A stretch of DNA of 64,000 nucleotides from positions 1-64,000 of the forward strand of contig MU867073.1 of assembly GCA_033725935.1 (NCBI GenBank), in the 5' to 3' direction. Within the stretch, counting starts at the first letter, position 1. Every line of letters begins with the position of its first letter. The stretch is from Cladorrhinum sp. PSN259. Taxonomy: Eukaryota > Ascomycota > Sordariomycetes > Sordariales > Podosporaceae. Positions 1 through 10,965 of this stretch are shown here, one piece after another. The notes below the pieces were generated by a model, which was not told the origin of the DNA, did no database searches, and saw only the letters and a list, made by a program, of their open reading frames with translations. The translations under genes and the position numbers were made by a program.

Positions 1-94
<94 letters not shown>
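1..94. repeat. 94-base C homopolymer at window start
   Basis: Bases 1-94 are all C. It does not resemble a fungal telomere (no CCCTAA units). Similar long G or C runs flank the N gap near 41.5 kb, so the likely explanation is an assembly artefact at a contig edge, for example poly-G from two-colour sequencing read on the opposite strand. Real DNA cannot be excluded. Confidence 0.8.
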
Positions 95-498
95 ACCCTT
101 CTTCGGGACGCGGGAAAGTAAACAAATGTTGATCTGTGGAAAAGAGCAAACGATCCTGTTTATATTTCCCCAATTCTGCCATCTTGCATTGCTCTTCCAC
201 AGAGAGAGTCCATCTGCTTCGTCACCATTCCCTCAGCGAGCTCTACGCTCTACATCCCCAATTGCTACTCGAGCATAATTGATCAACTGATACCAAAACA
301 AAAACAAGCTTTTTTTTCAATCAGATTTCCCCAGAGACTCGACGTTGCCGGTGATCAAACACCCCTCATTCTTCGGCGCCATCAACTGCCCAATTTACTA
401 TTCGCGAAATTACATTGCGGAACCCCCTGGCTCCCCACGCTTCTAGGTCATCTCATCACCTTGGCATATTTCGGCCCTTGTCTCTGGAATTATAGAAA
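95..498. other. 5' region of first gene, no gene seen
   Basis: About 400 bases upstream of the first start codon. It is CT-rich and looks like a promoter plus leader. No intact reading frame of note and no clear TATA box were seen. Confidence 0.5.
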
Positions 499-2663
499 AT
501 GTCGACGACCTCTCGTCCCTTCCGGCCAAGTGTCGACATTCATACTGACGACAGTTTTGGCCCCGATTACTCCTCCTCAGGAAACAGGTTTCCCATTCTC
601 GATGACCTTCCTCTCACAAATATCCAGAACTTCAAGCCACCAACTCTTGATACTCTGACGAGGCAGCTTAGTAACTTGCACATTCACAACAGCGCTTGTA
701 AGGAAAACGAATTCGTGCAGCAGCAAGGCACCAGGGAGCAAGAGCGCAGGGTTCGTTTGTCTTCTAGCTCTTTCAACGGCGTCTTCTCTAGCAATTCTAC
801 GAGTAAGTCATCACTCCTTCTTACGTTGTCCAAGAATTACTCTGTTGCTAACTTGCCCTTTCGGACTTTCAAGGAACCAACGAGCTTGCGTTGGCGAGCC
901 ACAACCTCCCAGACAACCAAGTGCAGCTAGTGAAGCACCAGGAAGGTCAGTTTGAGTGGCTACTATCTCTTCCTATCAAAATTGCCAAATCGGCGGCCAA
1001 AGGGCGCAGGTCTCTCGCCAAGTCCCGTGACGATGACGACCAGCAGTCCCAGGGCGAAAAGCAGTTGTTGTTCGGATGCAATCTCGTGCGCCATCGAGCG
1101 CCACCTAACAATGGTGAAGACAAGCGAGTTAACATTTACACACTCTTAGCCACCCGCATTGAACACGAAGAGGAGGATCCATTGACAAAAGAACCCGAGG
1201 GTATGGAGGATACTCTGAGCGTGGCTGCAAACACGTCCCACGTCACTTCGACCCTGAACAATCCTTGGGATCAGGTGATGCCATCGACAGAGAGTATGGA
1301 CGGCCAGAGGCTTTCTGAGACATTGGCCACGATGAGTTTTGATAACAAGGAAAACCACAATTTTGCTGACGAACAACACTTTGAGCGTCATCTTTCCGTT
1401 TCTCCTCAACCCGTGCACGCCCGCCCACTTTCTCGGATTGAGGACTCGGTCGAGGAACTCGATCAGCTTCATGAACAGCTCGAGGAAGCTCGTGAGGAAG
1501 TGGCTCAGCTTGAGCGGGTCATCTCTCCCGAGATTCATGATGATGATCCGACCGAAATCATTACTGAGTTGCCTCCCCCGCCCGTTCTCAAGCCTACACC
1601 TGTCAAGAGAGCGTCGTCTGTCCGCGGCGCACCTACTACTAGCACGCTGCGAACTCGAAATACTACCACCGCCACTGCGGAACGTGCCTCGTCAGTTCGT
1701 AGGTCCCTGATCTTGTCATCCAGGGACGATGATGACGGGAAGGCGTCTTCTTCTGCATCTTCCAAGGTACCTTCTTCCAAAGCTACCCCTACCACGACAA
1801 GGAAGACTGTTTCTCGGCCTACTTCACTCCTCCCACCGAAGGCGACCACCAAATCTAGCAAGACTCCTACGGTTGCGGCCTTTGAGTTGCCGGGCGAGGC
1901 TATTGCTCGCCGGTTAAAGGAACAGCGTGTTGCTAGGCATTCTCAGTCTCTGTCGCAAGATCATCAGCAGCCTCTGAATCTTTCCTCGTCGAAGTCTGCC
2001 ACTTCGCCTTCTAAAACCGCCCCAATTGTCAAGTCGAGCAAGCCGCTGACAAGATCCGCGTTTGAGTTGCCTGGTGAGGCGATTTCAAGACGCAAGAGGG
2101 AGGAGAGGGAAGCCAAGTTGAGACAGATGAAGGAGGAGGAGAAGAAGAGGAGGGCGTTTAGGGCTAGGCCTATGCCGAGCAGTGTCAAGACGTCTGGCGT
2201 TGGAGGTTTGAATCGGGAGACTGCTGCTAGCCAGGCTAGGCGGGCGGAAGTTAGTCCGTTAAGGGCGAAGAGGGAGTCGTTGATTGGGTCTTCTGGGGCT
2301 GCTGCTGGGACAGGATCTCCGAGGGCGAGTATGACTGTGACGACGACGATGACAACAAGGGGAAGGGTGAGTGCCGCTGCCGGTGCGGGTGGTGGGAATC
2401 GAGGTACTTCGTCGGCTAGTGGATCGTCGATAGTGGGAGCGTTGAAGAGTCAAGTGGGGAGTGTGAAGGGGAAGGAGGTGTTCAAGAGGGAGAGTGAGTA
2501 CACGTCTGAACGGGAGAGGGAGCGGAAGGAGCGAGAGGAAGCCGCAAAGGCGGCTAGGCAGGAGGCTGCGGAGCGGAGTAAGGCTTTGGGGAGGGAGTGG
2601 AAGGAGAAGCAGATGATGAGGGAGAGGAAGAGGATGAGTTTGATTGGGGGAAGTACTGCTTGA
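499..2663 (+). CDS. Basic coiled-coil protein with KEN boxes and TPX2-like C-terminal motif
   Basis: Two exons, 499-802 and 874-2663, give 697 aa. The intron 803-873 has a GTAAGT donor, a GCTAAC branch site and an AAG acceptor; splicing keeps frame (AGA codon across the junction). The protein is mostly disordered and Ser/Thr/Lys/Arg rich. It has KEN motifs at residues 68-70 and 260-262 and an acidic coiled coil near 290-320. The motif AFELPGEAI-x-RR occurs twice (F438 and F498). The second copy runs into a long Lys/Arg/Glu helix that ends in FRARPMP at 530-536. A charged helix ending in F-x-ARP-x-P is the hallmark of the TPX2 C-terminal family of spindle microtubule proteins. The C-terminus is a second strongly charged helix rich in RERERKE. 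A mitotic microtubule role is inference; the family assignment is tentative. The gene ends about 1.36 kb before the next gene on the same strand. Confidence 0.75.
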
Positions 2664-4028
2664 TTCGTGAAATTGCATTAGTTTTTTAGGTAGGAAATGG
2701 TCAGTCGGGGTTATGGAGTGAGGTGCTTATTCTTTGGCTTATTTATCTTTTTCGGGGGTTGAGGAGGATTGGAGAGAGGGAATATATTTCAAGGGGCTTT
2801 CAGAGTTATATTTCAGAAGGATGGATGGTATGGTTTGCGGCGGGACTTGAGTATTACAGTAGTTACATGGTTTATTCGTCTGTGTCGTTATTATTTCGGC
2901 TGGCTGTCGTTTTGGTTGGCTGGCGGTTCTCATTATTTTCGTTGTTAAGAAAACAGAACTGGATTGCTGAGTTGCAGGAATTGAATTACACTTGACTGGT
3001 TTTTATTTTATATTTTTTGGAGGCCAAGATTCTATTGAGTGTTACCGAAACGAGCATCACATATGATTATGGGATCGAAAGCATACATTAAACATTGCAC
3101 AAGATGAAGCTGTACCTGTGACTGAAACAGTGTGTGAGAGTTTCTTAGCGCTTCGTTTTTGGACATGTATGGCCGTATTCACACATGTGAAACGGTGGGG
3201 ATGGTTACGGATCGATATGGTGGGGTCTGTGAGAATAAATACGAATTTGTAATTATGGACCTATCTAAATAAAGTACCTCACATTTTCCCAATGGCATGG
3301 ACTAGACGCCCCTGAATGGCTGAACCGTTGGACCAAGCCTTTTCTTGGTGCGGGGAGGGGAGAAAGCTTGTTTTGTGTTGTTGTGTTGGGGCTTGACGCC
3401 GTTGACGACGCCGTTTAACGTTGGGGGGGTTTAATTGCAAGTCAGAAATTTGGCGAGGAGTGTTTGTGGCATTTTGTAATGTCACATTAATAAGAGAAAA
3501 GAAACCCTTTTTGAGGATTAAAAGGGCTGAGAGAGGAGGGCCCCGTCGGAGATTGGAAAGGGGAATGAATGGGGGTTGAAATGGGGAAATGGGGAAAATG
3601 GGATGGTTGGTTGTTATGCCAGGTACGCAGAAGAGCAGAAGGGGAGATATAGATGGTTGAATGACGGGGGACCCACTAACTGTATTCCGTAGAGGAACGA
3701 AACTGACGGTCCCAAGCATCGAAAAATATAACGGCTTGAGAATTTTTAGGCTCTTTTATGAGAGTGTTGAGTGGGTTAGGAAGGAGGAGGCACAAACACA
3801 CAGGCCAAACACAGGCACAGCAGCAGCGAGCAAGTTGAGCGAACAAAAAAGTGTGTAACACCAACGGGCAGTCCGGTCGGGTAAGGGAGGAAGGGTGGAA
3901 GGAACAAGCGAGCAAGCGAAGGACAAACAGAAACAGCCACCCGACCCCAAAAAGTAAACCTTCTCTTTCTCGGTCTTTTTTTTCTTCTTCGGATACCGTT
4001 AACCTTTCCTTCAGTTCTTCATGGCGAA
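2664..4028. other. Intergenic region, no gene seen
   Basis: This is the 3' region of the first gene and the promoter and leader of the carboxylesterase gene. Reading frames here are short, have no family resemblance and are not supported. The stretch before 4021 is pyrimidine rich (long CTTTTTTTTC-type run near 3970-4010), typical of fungal leaders. Confidence 0.5.
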
Positions 4029-4047
4029 ATGCAGAAGCAGATTATAG
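4021..4047 (+). promoter_or_regulatory. Short upstream ORF overlapping the esterase start
   Basis: An ATG at 4021 opens an eight-codon frame ending with TAG at 4045-4047. It overlaps the main start codon at 4029 in another frame. If it is in the mRNA, ribosomes must leak past it or start at the later in-frame ATG at 4173. Whether it is transcribed is unknown. Confidence 0.4.
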
Positions 4048-6500
4048 CCGAGCAGGCACCCCAACATCAATTACCGTTCGCCAAGAATTCTCCGCACAGC
4101 AGCGCGGAGGTGGTGGAGGTGGACCTGGAGAATAATCCCCAGACAGCGACTCAATCTGGAGCCGGAGAAGCGATGCTATTAAACCGCCATGGCAGCCGCC
4201 AGCCGCCATCGACACCATGGCGAAACCACCACAACCACCACCGGGTGCGGATAACGTCGTGGATTTACGGTCTGGCGGTCCTGCTGCTGGTTTGGCTGTA
4301 CGTTTACATTTACGGTTTCGGATACCTGAGAGCGACGTCGACGTCTTCTTCAGCCAACCGTCCGCCGCTCCAGGTTAGTGTACCGGGATACGATTTAGAG
4401 CCACAACACCCCGGCGGCCTTGGCAACGGCGACAAGGGCGACGACGACGACGACACTAATATTAACCACCTGGCCCTCCCCACAAAGACTTTTCCCGCTT
4501 CTGCTTCTTCTTCTTTTTCCTCATCGCGTCGTCCTCCTGTGTTGATAGACATTGTCACCACCTTTGCGACACCAACTGCCCCAATTAGCAGAACAATGGC
4601 CAACAAGACCAAGAAGCCGGCGGGACAGGGAGCTGCCGCCAGTGGTCCCTTGGCCACGGCCCCCGCCGCTGCAATTACCCAGGGCACTTACGTGGGAGTT
4701 ACCGTACAGAGTTCAAAACGATTCCCAAAGGCATTTGAAGCATTTCGAGGTGTTCCTTATGCTCAGGACACTTCGGGGCAGAACCGGTTCCGCCCTCCGC
4801 AACGTTTACCGCCTTCAACCAAGACCATGAACGCTGCGAAATGGGGGCAGGCGTGTCCGACGGACGGAGTGGTTAGGCCGGGAATGGGAGAGAATTGTTT
4901 GAACCTCAACGTTTACCGACCTGCCGGGCTGGTCGGCAAGAACGGATATCTCAAGAACACTGTGAAAAAGGCAAAACTGCCCGTCATAGTTTACGTCCAT
5001 GGAGGTGGGTTTAACGCTGGTAAGGGCACGGAACGCAACATGGCCAGTTTTGTTTCTTGGGCAGAAGATCCGATCGTCTCTGTCAACTTCAACTACCGAG
5101 TTGGCGCCTTGGGATTCCTGCCGTCGGATGTCACGGCAAAGGCCGGGCTGCTGAATCTGGGGCTCAGGGACCAACAGATGGCGCTCGAGTGGGTGAAGGA
5201 GAATATCGAGGTGTTTGGCGGCGATCCTGATAATATCACTATCATGGGCTTGAGTGCTGGAGCGCATTCGATCGGTCATCATATCATGCACTATGCGCAG
5301 TCTGGCAAACCGGCTCCCTTCCACAAGGCTATTTTGGAGTCAGGAGCAACGACGGCTAGAGCAGTTCTTTACCCTACCCATCAGCGTCATCTACTTCAGT
5401 TCCGCCAATTCCTTGCCGCGGCCGGAGCCGATCACGTACCAGATGAGGAGGTAATCGATCACCTCCGTACCCTCCCGTTAGCCACCATCGTTACGGCGTC
5501 CAACACGATATGGAACCGAAATGTCGTCAACGTGACATGGCCATTCCAGCCTGTAATCGACGGCTCAAATCCATATGCCAAACCAAGTCAATCTCACCAT
5601 ACATACTCCTCTGGCTCTAACAGCACCGGCCAGCACCCCATAATCCCTGACCTACCCATCAACTCTTGGCTCACGAACAAACACCTCCGCATCCCAATCA
5701 TAACAGGGTACAATACAAACGAAGGAGCAATCTTCATACCTCCCAACGCAAAAACCAACCAAGAGTTTAGGGAATTTTTTAAGGGATTAATACCCACTCT
5801 AAGGGAGGATGATTTTCTTGAGCTTGAAAAGCTGTACCCCGACCCAGTTAAATACCCGTCTCAATCGCCTTATGTGAAGGTACCGCCCGGAAAAGGCGCC
5901 CAGTGGGCTCGCTTGGATGCGGCGTATAGTCACTACGCATACATTTGTCCTGTCCTGCAGACGGCGCATTACATGTCGGGGTCGGGAGTTTCAGACGTTT
6001 ATGTTTATCGTTACGCAGCGACCTCGACTTGGAACGCGTCGAATCACGGAGATGAGGCCGGCATAGTGGCGCACGATATGGAACTGATTGGCTACAGCAG
6101 AGGGCAGAGGCCTGGGTTGATGGCTATTTCGAATGCTATGCACGGTGCTTGGGCGCGGTTCGTAACGAGCAAAATTGGTAGTCCGAATTCGTCTGTGCCA
6201 GGAGTCAGGAGGGAAGAGGTGAAATGGCCGCAGTTTGAGAGCCCGTTTGCAAAGGATTCTTCCGGAGGAGGAAAGTATAGGGATGTGCTGGGGAGAAAAG
6301 GGAAAATTATGGTTTTTGGGGAAGGGAATAATGAGCGGGATAAGTTGGCCAAGATCACGGGGAGGGGTGTGCCGGCCAAGGTTGAAGGGCTGAGTGAGTT
6401 GGAGGTTAAGGCTTGTGAGTTTTGGTGGGGGAGGGTTTGGTTGAGTGAGGGTGTTGGGAAGAGGGGGGCGGCAGCAGTTAGTGAGAGGGCAAAGATTTGA
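4029..6500 (+). CDS. Membrane-anchored type-B carboxylesterase/lipase
   Basis: Single exon, 823 aa, alpha/beta-hydrolase of the carboxylesterase type B family (ester hydrolysis; substrate unknown). A basic N-terminus precedes one hydrophobic helix near residues 78-98 (IYGLAVLLLVWLYVYIYG), so it is probably a type II membrane protein with the enzyme domain on the lumenal or outer side. A disordered linker follows, then the catalytic domain from about 220: oxyanion region HGGGF, nucleophile elbow GLSAG with Ser409 (the family usually has GESAG), probable acid Glu565 in NEGAIF and probable His682 in the VAHDMEL segment. The family motif ENCLNLNVYRP is present. A short out-of-frame reading frame, 4021-4047, begins eight bases before the chosen ATG and overlaps it, so Met49 (4173), still before the helix, is an alternative start. 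Several Asn-x-Ser/Thr sites fit a secretory location. Confidence 0.9.
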   Translation: MQKQIIAEQAPQHQLPFAKNSPHSSAEVVEVDLENNPQTATQSGAGEAMLLNRHGSRQPPSTPWRNHHNHHRVRITSWIYGLAVLLLVWLYVYIYGFGYLRATSTSSSANRPPLQVSVPGYDLEPQHPGGLGNGDKGDDDDDTNINHLALPTKTFPASASSSFSSSRRPPVLIDIVTTFATPTAPISRTMANKTKKPAGQGAAASGPLATAPAAAITQGTYVGVTVQSSKRFPKAFEAFRGVPYAQDTSGQNRFRPPQRLPPSTKTMNAAKWGQACPTDGVVRPGMGENCLNLNVYRPAGLVGKNGYLKNTVKKAKLPVIVYVHGGGFNAGKGTERNMASFVSWAEDPIVSVNFNYRVGALGFLPSDVTAKAGLLNLGLRDQQMALEWVKENIEVFGGDPDNITIMGLSAGAHSIGHHIMHYAQSGKPAPFHKAILESGATTARAVLYPTHQRHLLQFRQFLAAAGADHVPDEEVIDHLRTLPLATIVTASNTIWNRNVVNVTWPFQPVIDGSNPYAKPSQSHHTYSSGSNSTGQHPIIPDLPINSWLTNKHLRIPIITGYNTNEGAIFIPPNAKTNQEFREFFKGLIPTLREDDFLELEKLYPDPVKYPSQSPYVKVPPGKGAQWARLDAAYSHYAYICPVLQTAHYMSGSGVSDVYVYRYAATSTWNASNHGDEAGIVAHDMELIGYSRGQRPGLMAISNAMHGAWARFVTSKIGSPNSSVPGVRREEVKWPQFESPFAKDSSGGGKYRDVLGRKGKIMVFGEGNNERDKLAKITGRGVPAKVEGLSELEVKACEFWWGRVWLSEGVGKRGAAAVSERAKI

Positions 6501-7086
6501 GTTGATTTTCTCCGAAATTCTGGCGGTTCATTCTGCTGTTTTTTTCTATGAACCATCTCATATGCTCGGATGAGCTGGGTGTCATAAGGGACACTACCTA
6601 CCAGGTATTTATTTCTGGTTTCTTTCTGTTGTTATTATTAAACGGGCAGGCGTAAAATCGGATTGGGCGCCTTCTCTCTTGGGATGGATGGGGGTGGGTT
6701 ATGGGACTTTGCAGATTCAGGCAAGGCAGTCATCATTTTCTTTCACTTTTGCTTCCATTATAGGGTTGCGAGCAAGGCAAAAAGAAGAAAAAAATCGGAA
6801 ACTTCTTTTGGTAGATGGTTTATAGAATTCATGAATCTTGCCATCTAAACACCGCCGCCATACCATGCCATGCTACGCTCTTTCTCAAAACACAACCAAT
6901 ATTGCTATGCGCCGATGCTATTCAACCCAACTGTCTGTACCTCTAGTATTAGGCCCCCGTTCTTTATCCAAAACATCACTATGCCATACTATTCACCCAT
7001 CATCTTACACTTTACATCCTTTCCCTTGACGACACACACACACAAACTACTTCCTCCCCCACCCTCCTCTCTATTCTAGCTATTTA
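6501..7086. other. Convergent 3' intergenic region
   Basis: Lies between the stop codons of the esterase (+) and the TMEM135-like gene (-). AT-rich stretches and a CA repeat (about 7033-7045) are present. No gene was seen; both 3' UTRs and polyadenylation sites are expected here. Confidence 0.5.
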
Positions 7087-8835
7087 CTAATCGGTCCTCA
7101 AAACCCCACCCAAAACACTACCCAACACCCCTCTGACCCTGCTCTTATTCTCCAAGACGCACGTAAACACAACCGCCGTGCTCAGGCCGAAAGCCAACCT
7201 CTCCCTCCACTGCTTATCGGCATCGTACTGCCGGGGAAACAGCGTAGCCAAAGCCCTGGGGGCAACAAACAGTCCCATATCCTTCCTCCTGCCCTGCTTC
7301 TCAATCAGGATGCTCCATCCGCAGAGGAAACAGCCCGTGCCCACGCAGATGCCCCCGTCTATCCGGCTGCACGCCTCTGCTGAGCGACCCAAAATGTGGG
7401 GGCCGATACGAGTTCTGGACAGACAGACGCCGTAGTAGAACAAGGTGATGAATGTCCCCAGGAAAGCCGAGGAACGAGCGGCAGAGAGGAGAGCTCTTCT
7501 CAGTCCCTTTAGGTTAGGGTTACGGATTGCGAGGAGGAGTGAAAGCGGCAGGTACGTCTTCAAAGCCCAGGAGAATGATCGGACGAATCTGGACAGAGCG
7601 TGGTACTCGCATGACGGAGAGCACCCCAAGTGGACCAACTCGCACGGAAAGGGAACAGAAACAGCAGGATCACCCCATACCTCTGGCAGATGGAGGTCGT
7701 TGCACAGTGAGCAGAGCAAGGGCGCCTGTCCCGTATCTTTGCCGTATATTAGTTCGCCGGATTTACATCTCTGGAGGGCTTGGATGAGGCGGTTATCGAT
7801 CTGGGCGGCCGAGGAGATCCACTTGTTGTATGTCCTGGGCAGGGCAGAAGGGTGATAGAACCAGGACCACATGACTAGAGCCGAGGAGAGGGCAAAGATT
7901 GCTGGGTCGGTGATGTTTGAGATGAGGGATCTGATAGGGGATGATGGGTTGGGCGAAGTGGAGAGGTAGCGGTGCCATGCCTCCCCGCCGAGGACGTCCA
8001 GGGCGCGAGTTACGGCGAAGAAGGTCAGGTCGAGGGTGCGTCCCGCGTGAGGGGCTGGCGTGGTCGTTTGGGAAGAGCCATCATCAGATGCGGTGGCTTC
8101 GGCGGCGTAGATTGGGGATTTTTTGGATTGGAGAATCCGGAGCGAGAGATATGACGCGAGGAATGAGGCAAGGAAGCGGGATAGCCTGATGGATATGGTC
8201 AACAATGTGGGGGTGGAGTGTAAAGAGTCGTGAGTGAGCATACCTTTTGCGGGCAAGATCTGAGGCGTTCTTTGCCAATCTATCAAATAAAGATTTCAGT
8301 GGAATCTGGAAACACGTGGTTGCGGTCAATAATAAGGTTGCGGGCAAGCAAACTGTTGCACGACGGGTATCAACCAGATTTGGTGTTTAGGGGGTCAACA
8401 TCTTGCTCTCCACCTGTTTGTCTTACACACCTCACATAAAGTACTGCCACCAGCCATAAGGGCACAGAATGTGGGAAACCGTTGCCATTCTAGACCGCCC
8501 TTCAATATGCGCCCCAGTGATAGCAAAAAAGTTTCATCCAACTGTTTCCGCTTCTGTTGTTTTTGTTGTTGTTGTTGTTCTCCCAGCGCGTCATCGTGCT
8601 TCTTCCGGCGTATGCCAGTGATGTGAGGAGCAATGTGCTGAAGCAGTAGTGTCAACAACCTGGGACCAACTGCAGATGCATATCCAAGAAGATAGGCTCG
8701 AACTAAGGGCCGCAGAAGAGGGGGAATTCGATCATCCCATCTGGCTTTTTTGCCATGGATTTGCAGCTGTTGAGCTAACAGGGCGGCCGAGGATCCAGAG
8801 CTGAACGTGGATGTGGATGGCAATGGTTTGCCCAT
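7087..8835 (-). CDS. TMEM135-like multi-pass membrane protein
   Basis: Three exons on the minus strand: 8835-8431, 8305-8244 and 8185-7087, giving 521 aa. The first donor is GTGTGT, the second GTATGC; both acceptors are CAG, and both phases fit. The joined reading LMAGGSTLCE-IPLKSLFDRLAK is what the family shows. The protein has an N-terminal hydrophobic block (RPLVRAYLLGYASAVGPRLL) and a Cys-rich segment in the middle (CSLCNDL, then PFPCELVHLGCSPSCEYHA). After it come helices such as LKTYLPLSLLLAIRN, SSAFLGTFITLFYYGVCLSR and GGICVGTGCFLCGWSILI. The Cys-rich segment followed by an F-x-x-A-L-K-x-Y-x-P helix is characteristic of the TMEM135 N-terminal domain. Animal TMEM135 is linked to peroxisomes, mitochondria and lipid metabolism; the function of fungal members is not established. 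A poly-Gln/Lys stretch lies near residues 87-100. Confidence 0.8.
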
Positions 8836-10965
8836 TACCTCTCATTAATAATATCCGAGGGAGATCTGATTCAATCTGGTTGATAGAGTTTCTGAGGTTG
8901 TGGGAAAAGAGGCGCTGTGCAAGTCGGTCCGTTTTTCCAATGCCCTGTTTTGCCTGTTCAATGTCGGGCCCTGGAAGCTCGTTGTTTGGATACTATCGAT
9001 TGCCGCCGCCACGACCAAATTAAATGACATACAAAAATCAAGCGTGCATGCAGAGTTAGAACTGAAAAAAGAGGAGAATGATGATGGTGGTGGTGGTGAT
9101 GGATCAGAGGGGAGTCTAACCGAAGCCAGCCGCGCGCGCGCCGTTAACCTCGGACCCTGACGACAATCAATGGCATGGGCAGGCACAGTGCGGTTCCTCT
9201 TTTTCGACCGCCCGCGAGCCCCGCGATCTAAGGCAGACCCTCATCTTCTGGAACACGGCGATAATTTTATACTACGCCAGAAAGCCCTGCCGTGACGGTC
9301 AATGTTCTCGGAAAGGAAAGGACAAAGGCAGTTGCAGGTGGGGCTGAAACTTTTGCAAGCAAAAATGTAAATGCAGATACCCAATCCTAGTCGTCAGATC
9401 TTTGGTTTTGAGTATGACACCTGCCTGCATCGTGATCTCGGCCCTGTGACTGCTTCGGGAACATGTCCTGAATGACAGGGCAATGCTACAAGATTGAGAG
9501 GTCAAAGGGTTTGTTTCTGGATGACATTCTTGGGAAGAGTGTGTTCCACGTTCCATTCTTCATCAAATCTGGAACCTCCAGCTCTCTCGCCAAAACGTGA
9601 TGCAGCTGCAAGTGCAACTCCACAAGAAATTAGCTTAAGCTCAATCTCGGACGATGCCGCCCAGCTGGACCCGACCGACTTTGACGCCAATATCTGTGTC
9701 TTGCAGCGACCGAGTTGTGGCAGAGCAGACAGTCTCATTGCCGAACAAGATAGGAAAAGTGTAAACAATGGCGTAATAGTGACTTGTATATATTGCGGTC
9801 TGGTATAGATATCAATACCAGACTCAAGCTTCCAGAGCTTCCATTCCTTCTACTCCATCAAACGTTCTGGAGGGGAAAAAGGGCTGGGGCTAGCTATGTA
9901 GATGTGGGATTGCGGGGGGGATCTGAGTCGCATGTGATGCGCTGTTAATTAAATAGATTCGATATTGACATATTCTTTATCTCTTAAGCACAACATGACC
10001 GGTGCTGGGCTGCTCCATTAGGACTAGTGCATTTCCTGCATTGAATTACGCATTTCGTATCCACACCATTTTTGGTTCTTTGGGTCTCCCGAGGCAAGTG
10101 GCTTCCCCCTGGGACTCTTCAAACCACCTACCAGTTTTCAAGTTTCTGCCACAGAGGTGGGAATCTTGGAAAGTTTTGTACATACCTTTTCTTATTTCCG
10201 CAATGATGGACCAGACCAGAAGATAGGGCAGGGCATGTCCAATAAATTAAAAAGTTCATCGTCCGACCTCCCGCAGTTTTCCCCCCCAGAACGGGACACT
10301 GAGACCGGCGACCTCTCCCAAAATCGAAAGGCTGCGTCTTGTCGACTCATACATACCTTGACCACATTGACACTTGGTGTGAGTGGGTGTGTTCAACATC
10401 CCCTTGCTCACCTCCTCTGCAGCTTCTGTTGTCGTCGTCTTGGAATGGAAGTGATGCCCCAGACCCCCCAGCTGCTCTCCCCGCACAACGCTACCTAGCC
10501 CATGTGCACTTCCTTGTCCAATTGGAGAGATAATTACAGCAACCCCTGTCGCTCCTCCCACACACCAAGAGGAACAAGTACTTCCTGGCCAGCATTGAAG
10601 AACCCATTTAATTTTGCATGTGCCTCTCCCGTTTCCCGCTTCCCCCCGCCTACCGCCGACCAGCTCAAACATCAATCACCACGCCTACTATTGCAATCTT
10701 TATGTGTACAACTAGAATAGCACGACGTTAACGATATCTTTACTACCTTTCGACAGCATCTCCGCCAGCCTTCGAGACTGTCCGTCATTCGTGTTGCAGG
10801 TCAAAGAAAAGGCAACCGTCACTCATCCGTTCCTCACGACGGTTTGGTTTTGGTCATCGAGAAGAAACGACACACCGTGCCCCGCCATACATATCCTTCC
10901 ATATATGGCAACTTGGATCAAAACAAAGACTAATCTCGAGGAATCGGTGGTTTTCTTTGGCGGAT
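8836..10965. other. Divergent intergenic region, about 2.1 kb, no gene seen
   Basis: Separates the start codons of the TMEM135-like gene (-) and the bHLH gene (+), so it contains both promoters. It includes an alternating GC run near 9131-9140 and short Gln/Ala-type repeats near its right end. A 104-codon frame at 9494-9808 (+) has no recognisable motif and is not called. The long, open leader before 10966 fits a regulator gene. Confidence 0.5.

Noticed and set aside
1..94. Telomere or centromere-like repeat at the left edge
   Set aside because: Pure C without CCCTAA units; better explained as an assembly artefact.
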